Shown: one piece after another, positions 14,492 through 18,940 of the stretch
Layout: each line of letters starts with the position of its first letter
Position numbering within the stretch: the stretch's first letter is position 1
NCBI GenBank assembly: GCA_023262065.1
Contig: JALRDW010000192.1
Location: forward strand, 1-18,940
Direction: 5' to 3'
Source of the DNA: Acidimicrobiia bacterium
GTDB taxonomy: Bacteria; Actinomycetota; Acidimicrobiia; IMCC26256
Length of the DNA: 18,940 nucleotides
Program-made: the position numbers and the translations under genes
The notes under the pieces: model-generated
The model's input: the letters and a program-made list of their open reading frames with translations, nothing else
Told to the model about the DNA's origin: nothing
Database searches by the model: none

Positions 14492-15403
14492 TCAGGCGGC
14501 GGGGTGCCAGCCGCGTGACCGGTGCCGTCCGGAGTCCGCGACCGGGACGGCGGCGAGCACGCCGCGGCGTTCGTGGCGGGCCCACTCGCGGGCGATCACC
14601 ATCGCCAGGCCGCCGAGCAGGACGAGTGCCAACGCCACCATGGTCAGTCCGTCCCCGGCGCGCAGGAGCGCGCCGCCCGCACCCCACCAGCCGCCCCCGA
14701 GTCCGAGCAGGACCGGGAGCGCCCGGTAGGCGAGGAACGTCAGCGCCCCGGTGAAGAACGCCCAGCGGCCGATGCGGGCGAGTGCGTCCGAGCGGCGCCG
14801 GGTGATGGCGAATCCGGCGACGACGAGTACCGATCCGGCGACCCCGGCGATGCGCAGGAGGATCTGGGTGGCCCGGAACTCGCGGTGCAGGTCGGGCACG
14901 GCGTTCGCGGGGATGCCGACGAGACCCACGCTCGCGGTCGCGAGTCCGGCGAAGCGCGGATCGGTCGCGGCGACCGCGTGGAGCGCAGCATCGATCCGGG
15001 TGCCGTCGATCGTGAAGCGCGGTTCGTCGCGTGACGCATCGGCGGCGTCGATCGCGATCGGTGTTCCTGCGTGGTCGGGCGCGGTGCCCCGGACGACACG
15101 GTCGCGAACGGTCACGACCGCGTCGGCGAACGCGCTGGCGAACTCGGGCCGATCGACGATCGCCGCCGAGAGGTCGGCGTTGGCGGTCGGATCGAGGCCG
15201 GGGAGTGCGAGCGTGAGTCCGCGGGCCACGGCGGACTCGGTCGCCTCGCGCGCCGTGGGCTGCGCGAGCAGGTCGTCGGTCGCATCGCGCAGCGCGGTCG
15301 GCGAGAGCACGGTGGTCTCGACGGTCCAGCCGACGAACGCGAGGGCCAGGAGCGCGAGGCCGCTCACGAGGAGGGTGGCACCCCGGGGTGACTGCATGGC
15401 CAT
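14492..15403 (-). CDS. Unrecognised four-helix membrane protein
   Basis: I do not recognise this 303-residue protein. Residues 10-28 form an N-terminal hydrophobic helix. Residues 30-178 are a soluble domain rich in Ala, Asp and Arg (for example IVDRPEFASAFADAV), probably on the outer face. Helices follow near 180-200, 214-236 and 252-271, and the tail is basic and cytoplasmic by the positive-inside rule. Codon use matches the neighbours, so it is very likely a real gene. Two in-frame ATGs (15403 and 15397) are possible starts; neither has a clear Shine-Dalgarno, so the transcript may be leaderless. The layout resembles actinobacterial hypothetical integral membrane proteins with an extracytoplasmic loop. 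It stands alone, convergent with the amidohydrolase, and nothing nearby indicates a role. Confidence 0.75.
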   Translation of the reverse strand: MAMQSPRGATLLVSGLALLALAFVGWTVETTVLSPTALRDATDDLLAQPTAREATESAVARGLTLALPGLDPTANADLSAAIVDRPEFASAFADAVVTVRDRVVRGTAPDHAGTPIAIDAADASRDEPRFTIDGTRIDAALHAVAATDPRFAGLATASVGLVGIPANAVPDLHREFRATQILLRIAGVAGSVLVVAGFAITRRRSDALARIGRWAFFTGALTFLAYRALPVLLGLGGGWWGAGGALLRAGDGLTMVALALVLLGGLAMVIAREWARHERRGVLAAVPVADSGRHRSRGWHPAA

Positions 15404-15723
15404 GGTGCGGTATCGGCCGGAGCCGGCCTCGGCCTTGAACGGGTACGCGGGGGCGGTGCCCGGTCGGGCGGAAGTGTCCCGGGCGCTCCGCAGACCGGGC
15501 AGGGAAACTGCGGAACGTCCCGGGACGGCGCCATCCTGACCGGATCGGACCTACCCATGACGGAACGCGGAGGGAAAGGTTCCATCAAGACTCCCGAGCG
15601 AACCGCAGGAATCCTGCATCCCGTATGCGTCGGTGCCGGTTCGATGGGCGGGGCGGCCCGGCGGAGCACCGGTAGCCTGCGCCGACCGCGGCCGGGTGTC
15701 GCCGCGCGGTGCGAGGAGGTCGG
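15404..15723. promoter_or_regulatory. 320-bp gene-free divergent region with inverted repeats
   Basis: No convincing gene is seen between the membrane protein and the second acyl-CoA ligase, which diverge. The region contains TCCGCAG (15487-15493) facing CTGCGGA (15508-15514) across 14 nt, a perfect 12-bp palindrome CGTCCCGGGACG (15516-15527), and a 13-bp palindrome GCAGGA-A-TCCTGC (15605-15617). A candidate -10 lies at 15673-15678. The part around 15560-15620 is less GC-rich than its surroundings. It probably holds the promoters of both flanking genes and one or more operators. Confidence 0.5.
15673..15678 (+). promoter_or_regulatory. Candidate -10 (TAGCCT) of the second acyl-CoA ligase
   Basis: The context is CCGGTAGCCTGCGCCG. 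TAGCCT fits TAnnnT, 45 nt before the GTG at 15724, and nearly repeats the element upstream of the FadD3-family ligase. No -35 is visible. Confidence 0.4.
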
Positions 15724-17415
15724 GTGGACGCAGTCGGGGTGCCCGAGGGGCTGGCGAGGATCGAGGCCGATCTCCTCGCGCCCGGTGGTGTGTTCGCGCT
15801 CGAGGACGTCGAGGTGCTCGGCGAACCGATGCAGGCGATGGCGAACCGCCTGACCTCGCTGCGCGACGCGCTCGTCGCGTCGGTGAACCACGGCGACGCG
15901 GAGTACCTCGTCTTCAGCGACGGCACGACCGAGCGGCGCATCACGTTCCGCGAGCATGAGCGCCTCGCGGCGTCGGTGGCCGCCGGCCTGCGGGACCGCT
16001 ACGGCGTGGGACCGGGGGACCGCGTGGCGATCCTCGCCGCGAACTGCCCGGAGTGGATCATCACGTTCTGGGCGACGGTGAGCCTGGGGGCGGTGGCGGT
16101 CGGCCTCAACGGCTGGTGGGTCGGGCCGGAGATCGAGTACGGCATCGAGGACTGCGACCCGACGGTGCTCGTCGCGGATCGCCGGCGGCTCGCTCGACTC
16201 GAGGGGCGGGACCCCGGGGCGCCGGTCATCGTGATCGAGGATCAGTTCCCCGAGCTCGAGGCGCACGACCCCGATGCGACGCTCCCCGACACGCCGATCG
16301 ACGAGGACGACCCGGCGATCATCCTCTACACGAGTGGAACGACCGGTCGCCCGAAGGGCGCGGTCCACTCGCACCGCAACGTGGGCGCGCTCCTCGGCCT
16401 CACCTTCTTCCACGGCCTGCGGAACCTGCTCAACGATCCGCCCCCGGCGGACGCGGGTCCGAGCGTGCAGCTGGTGTCGAGTCCGCTCTTCCACGTGTCG
16501 GGGCTGCACACCGGAGCCGTCGCCTTCCTCGTGGGCGGGGTGAAGAGCGTGTGGACGATGGGCCGCTTCGACCCCGTCGTCATCATGCGGCTCATCGAGC
16601 GCGAGCGAGCGACCCACTGGTCGTTCACGCCGACGATGCTCCACCGTGTCATCACCCATCCGGAGTTCGGCACCTACGACCTCTCCTCCATCCGCAGCGG
16701 AGGTGGCGGCGGTGCGACCTTCTCCCCGGCGCTCATCCGTGCGGCGAAGGTCGCCATGCCGCGGCTCTCCACCTCGATGGGGGTCGGGTACGGGCTCACC
16801 GAGTGCACGGCGCTCGCCACCCTCAACAGCGGGGAGGAGCTCGACGCCCACCCGACCTCGGTCGGGCGCCCACTGCCCACCGTGCAGGTCGAGATCCGCG
16901 ACGACGCGGGCCGAGCGCTGCCCGAGGGCGAGGAGGGCGACATCCACGTGCGGGGTCCGAACGTGATGCTGGGCTACTGGAACAAGCCCGAAGAGACCGC
17001 GGCGTCGATCGGACCGGGGCGGTGGCTGCGCACCGGCGACGTGGGGCGGCTCGAGGGTGGTCGGCTGTACCTCGCCACCCGCAAGCGCGACCTCATCATC
17101 CGGGGCGGCGAGAACGTGTACCCGGTGGAGATCGAGCACCGGTTGGAGGACCACCCGGCGGTGGCCGAGGCCGCGGTCGTCGGCGTGCCCCACGAGGACC
17201 TCGGGCAGGAGGTGCTGGCCGTCTGCGTGCTCACCCCCGGCGGCACCGCGACGGCCGAGGAACTCACGGCCTGGTGCGCCGAGGCGCTCGCCTACTTCAA
17301 GGTTCCGGCGCGCATCGAGTTCCGCACCGAGCCACTGCCGCGGAACGCGACGGGCAAGGTGCTCAAGCACGTCCTCTCCGGGGACGGGTCCTCGGACTTC
17401 GTCGAGGAGGACTGA
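15724..17415 (+). CDS. Class I acyl-CoA synthetase (AMP-forming)
   Basis: This 563-residue adenylate-forming enzyme ligates CoA to a carboxylic acid. Motifs are the P-loop YTSGTTGRPKG (202-212), PLFHVSGLHTG (254-264), YGLTE (356-360), TGD (437-439), RDLIIRGGENVYPVEIE (455-471) and the catalytic Lys545 in NATGKVLK. Unlike the other ligase in this window it has an extra N-terminal segment of about 35 residues and a long insert near 230-250. An unusual poly-Gly run, SGGGGG (325-330), lies where most relatives have a shorter Gly-rich turn. The GTG at 15724 is chosen because AGGAGGT (15714-15720) lies just upstream; a GTG at 15709 would place that site inside the gene. The next gene starts 1 nt after this stop, and its Shine-Dalgarno lies inside this gene's last codons. 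The substrate is unknown; medium-chain or aromatic acids are typical for relatives. Confidence 0.9.
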   Translation: MDAVGVPEGLARIEADLLAPGGVFALEDVEVLGEPMQAMANRLTSLRDALVASVNHGDAEYLVFSDGTTERRITFREHERLAASVAAGLRDRYGVGPGDRVAILAANCPEWIITFWATVSLGAVAVGLNGWWVGPEIEYGIEDCDPTVLVADRRRLARLEGRDPGAPVIVIEDQFPELEAHDPDATLPDTPIDEDDPAIILYTSGTTGRPKGAVHSHRNVGALLGLTFFHGLRNLLNDPPPADAGPSVQLVSSPLFHVSGLHTGAVAFLVGGVKSVWTMGRFDPVVIMRLIERERATHWSFTPTMLHRVITHPEFGTYDLSSIRSGGGGGATFSPALIRAAKVAMPRLSTSMGVGYGLTECTALATLNSGEELDAHPTSVGRPLPTVQVEIRDDAGRALPEGEEGDIHVRGPNVMLGYWNKPEETAASIGPGRWLRTGDVGRLEGGRLYLATRKRDLIIRGGENVYPVEIEHRLEDHPAVAEAAVVGVPHEDLGQEVLAVCVLTPGGTATAEELTAWCAEALAYFKVPARIEFRTEPLPRNATGKVLKHVLSGDGSSDFVEED

Positions 17416-17416
17416 G

Positions 17417-18037
17417 GTGCCGCTCGACCTCGCCACCCTCGTCGCGCCGGGGCGCACCGCGCTCGTGCTCCAGGAGGTGCAGCGGGGGGTCGTCGGCGAG
17501 CCCAGCGCACTGCCGGCGCTCACCGAGGCCTGCCGCGCCGTCGACCTCGTCGGGAACTGCGCCGCCCTCGCCGCCCGCGCCCGCGCCGTGGGCGTGCCCG
17601 TGCTCCACTGCACGGCGGAGACCCGTGAGGACCTCCGGGGTGCGAACCGGAACGCGCGGCTCTTCATGGGGGTCCTCAAGGCGCCGGTGCGACTGCTCCC
17701 GGGCAGTGAGGCGGTGCAGGTGCCCGACGAGATCGGCGTCGCCCCCGAGGACATCGTCCTGCCCCGGTACCACGGGCTCGGACCGCTCACCGGGACGCAA
17801 CTCGACCCCATCCTGCGCAACCTCGGCGTGACCACGATCGTCGGCGTCGGGGTGAGTGTGAACATCGGCATGACCGACTTCGCGTTCTCCGCCGTGAACC
17901 ACGGGTACCAGTTCGTGATGCCGCGGGACGCGGTGGCCGGTGTGCCGGCCGCCTACGCCGATGCGGTGATCGACAACACCCTGTCCCTCGTGACCACCGT
18001 CACCACCTCGGCCGAGGTCCTCGCCGCGTGGGGTTGA
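17417..18037 (+). CDS. Isochorismatase-fold protein lacking the catalytic triad
   Basis: This 206-residue protein has the isochorismatase/cysteine-hydrolase fold. TALVLQEVQRGVVG (14-27) is the first strand, GVPVLHC (59-65) the second, and the core GVTTIVGVGVSVNIGMTDFA (137-156) is followed by NHGYQFVMPRDAVAG. In the family, catalysis uses Asp, Lys and Cys. Here the Asp position in the first strand is Glu20, the Lys position is Arg117 (VLPRYHG), and the Cys position (usually ATDICV) reads SVNIGM, placing Gly151 there. Hydrolase activity by the usual mechanism is therefore unlikely. The GTG at 17417 has GAGGAGG at 17404-17410, inside the ligase's last codons, and begins 1 nt after the ligase stop, so the two are cotranscribed and probably coupled. 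Possible roles are a binding or regulatory partner of the ligase, or a different chemistry. Confidence 0.82.
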   Translation: MPLDLATLVAPGRTALVLQEVQRGVVGEPSALPALTEACRAVDLVGNCAALAARARAVGVPVLHCTAETREDLRGANRNARLFMGVLKAPVRLLPGSEAVQVPDEIGVAPEDIVLPRYHGLGPLTGTQLDPILRNLGVTTIVGVGVSVNIGMTDFAFSAVNHGYQFVMPRDAVAGVPAAYADAVIDNTLSLVTTVTTSAEVLAAWG

Positions 18038-18042
18038 GGGTT

Positions 18043-18059
18043 CCTGACGGACCGTCAGG
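18043..18059. promoter_or_regulatory. 17-bp perfect palindrome, likely repressor operator
   Basis: CCTGACGG-A-CCGTCAGG is two perfect 8-bp half-sites around one base. It starts 5 nt after the isochorismatase-fold gene stop and ends directly before a candidate -10 (TATGGT, 18060-18065) for the next gene. That position, inside the -35/-10 zone, is where a TetR-type repressor would block RNA polymerase. It could also fold as a 7-bp hairpin with a 3-nt loop, but no T-tract follows, so an operator is preferred. Confidence 0.55.
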
Positions 18060-18065
18060 TATGGT
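18060..18065 (+). promoter_or_regulatory. Candidate -10 (TATGGT) of the partial amidohydrolase
   Basis: TATGGT fits TAnnnT and lies 36 nt before the ATG at 18102. A weak TTGAGG at 18034-18039 could be a -35, with a long 20-nt spacer that contains the 17-bp palindrome. Confidence 0.35.
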
Positions 18066-18101
18066 GCCGACGTCCTCGTTGTGACCATCAGGGAGCCCGA
18101 C

Positions 18102-18940
18102 ATGTACGACGAGACCACCTTCCCGAAGATCATCTCGGTCGACGACCACATCATGGAGCCGCCGAACGTCTGGCAGGACCGGCTCCCCGAGAAGTACCGG
18201 GCCGTGGGCCCGCGGATCGTGCGCCAGAAGGTCGCCGACATGCAGTTCGTGGGCGGCGTGTTCTCCTACCGCGAGGCGGGGGAGCACGAGGAGGGCACCT
18301 GGTGCGACTGGTGGTACGTCGAGGACCTCCGGTACCCGTTGACCCGCGTGATGGCGGCGGCCGGGTACTCCCGTGAGGAGGTGACGATCAGTCCGATCAC
18401 CATGGAGGACATGCGCGAGGGCTGCTGGAACCAGACCGCCCGTCTCGCCGACATGGACGTGAACCACGTCGAGGCCTCCCTGTGCTTCCCGACCTTCCCG
18501 CGCTTCTGCGGACAGACCTTCAAGGAGCGTGAGGACAAGGTCCTCGCCGACCTCTGTGTGAAGGCGTACAACGACTGGATGTTCGACGAGTGGTGCGCCG
18601 GCACCGGCGGCCGCCTCATCCCGCTGCCGATCATCCAGCTCTGGGACGCCGACCTCGCTGCGGCGGAGGTCCGTCGCAACGCCGCCCGCGGTGGTCGCGC
18701 CGTGGCCTTCACGGAGATCCCGGCGTTCCTCGGGCTCCCGTCGATCCATGACCCGAGCGGGTTCTGGGACCCCTTCTTCCAGGCCTGCGACGAGACCGGC
18801 ACGGTCGTGTGCATGCACATCGGCTCGTCATCGAAGATGCCGTCCACGAGCCCGGACGCCCCAGCGGCCGTCGGGTCCACGCTCACGTACATGAACGCGG
18901 CGATGTCGATGACCGACTACCTGATGTCGGGTCTCTTCGA
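18102..18940 (+). CDS. Amidohydrolase_2 family metal-dependent hydrolase, 5' part
   Basis: The first 279 residues of this protein are present; the gene runs off the window edge. It belongs to the amidohydrolase-related family (PF04909), TIM-barrel metal enzymes that include ACMSD-type decarboxylases and hydrolases of ring-derived acids. The N-terminal first-strand motif is ISVDDHIMEPPNVW (11-24), with Asp14, Asp15 and His16 in place of the classical HxH. A later metal-ligand His239 lies in VVCMHIGSSS. The segment CFPTFPRFCGQTF (128-140) with ALCVKAYNDW-like spacing is typical of the family. The ATG at 18102 has AGGGAG about 8 nt upstream. It has its own candidate promoter and palindromic operator, so it is separate from the preceding ligase unit even though only 64 bp lie between. 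Whether it decarboxylates or hydrolyses cannot be decided here. Confidence 0.87.
   Translation, partial: MYDETTFPKIISVDDHIMEPPNVWQDRLPEKYRAVGPRIVRQKVADMQFVGGVFSYREAGEHEEGTWCDWWYVEDLRYPLTRVMAAAGYSREEVTISPITMEDMREGCWNQTARLADMDVNHVEASLCFPTFPRFCGQTFKEREDKVLADLCVKAYNDWMFDEWCAGTGGRLIPLPIIQLWDADLAAAEVRRNAARGGRAVAFTEIPAFLGLPSIHDPSGFWDPFFQACDETGTVVCMHIGSSSKMPSTSPDAPAAVGSTLTYMNAAMSMTDYLMSGLF

Noticed and set aside
15364..15558. Small minus-strand peptide with a CPVCG motif starting at ATG 15558
   Set aside because: There is only one CxxC pair, no Shine-Dalgarno, a Pro/Arg-rich tail, and a 40-nt overlap with the membrane-protein start. One zinc-like motif is not enough.
15364..17871. Minus-strand open frame of 835 codons across the second ligase and isochorismatase-fold genes
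   Set aside because: It is a shadow of two well-supported plus-strand genes and has no recognisable domain.
1..18940. CRISPR arrays, tRNA or rRNA genes, insertion sequences, phage genes
   Set aside because: I saw no regularly spaced repeats, no cloverleaf-like sequence, no transposase or integrase motifs, and no composition break suggesting recent insertion.

Overview
The window comes from a very GC-rich bacterium. Codon third positions are almost all G or C, GTG starts are common, and several neighbouring genes overlap by the 4-nt GTGA. The gene families point to Actinobacteria: a FadD3-family acyl-CoA ligase, an HExxH protein resembling mycobacterial homologues, and actinobacterial-type amidohydrolases. 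A lineage near Acidimicrobiia is my guess; I have no marker gene to prove it. There are no rRNA, tRNA, CRISPR or transposase signals.

Layout: 1-594 (+) is the C-terminal half of a thiolase. At 687-1786 (-) a small lipoprotein cytochrome c is coupled by GTGA to an HExxH metallopeptidase-like protein. A left-handed beta-helix acyltransferase at 1863-2516 (+) diverges from them. At 2529-9352 (-) lies an operon for a compacted branched-chain-amino-acid-type (HAAT/Liv) ABC transporter: a LivH-LivM permease fusion, then one 989-residue protein joining a complete 12-helix MFS transporter to LivF-like and LivG-like ATPases, then a membrane-anchored substrate-binding protein. Diverging from it at 9539-10249 (+) is a crotonase that looks like a delta3,delta2-enoyl-CoA isomerase. 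At 10254-12577 (-) a FadD3-family acyl-CoA ligase is coupled by GTGA to a pirin. At 12748-14469 (+) is an N-acyl-D-amino-acid deacylase-like amidohydrolase, converging on an unrecognised membrane protein at 14492-15403 (-). After a 320-bp gene-free stretch, 15724-18037 (+) holds a second acyl-CoA ligase followed immediately by an isochorismatase-fold protein that has lost its catalytic triad. Beyond a 17-bp palindrome, 18102-18940 (+) is the start of an amidohydrolase_2 family protein that runs off the window.

Together these look like an acid-catabolism neighbourhood: uptake (ABC-MFS system), CoA activation (two ligases), double-bond isomerisation (crotonase), thiolysis (thiolase), and hydrolytic or ring-modifying steps (two amidohydrolases). 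The substrate cannot be read from sequence; a hydrophobic, branched or cyclic carboxylate fits best. The most unusual element is the single-chain MFS-LivF-LivG protein.
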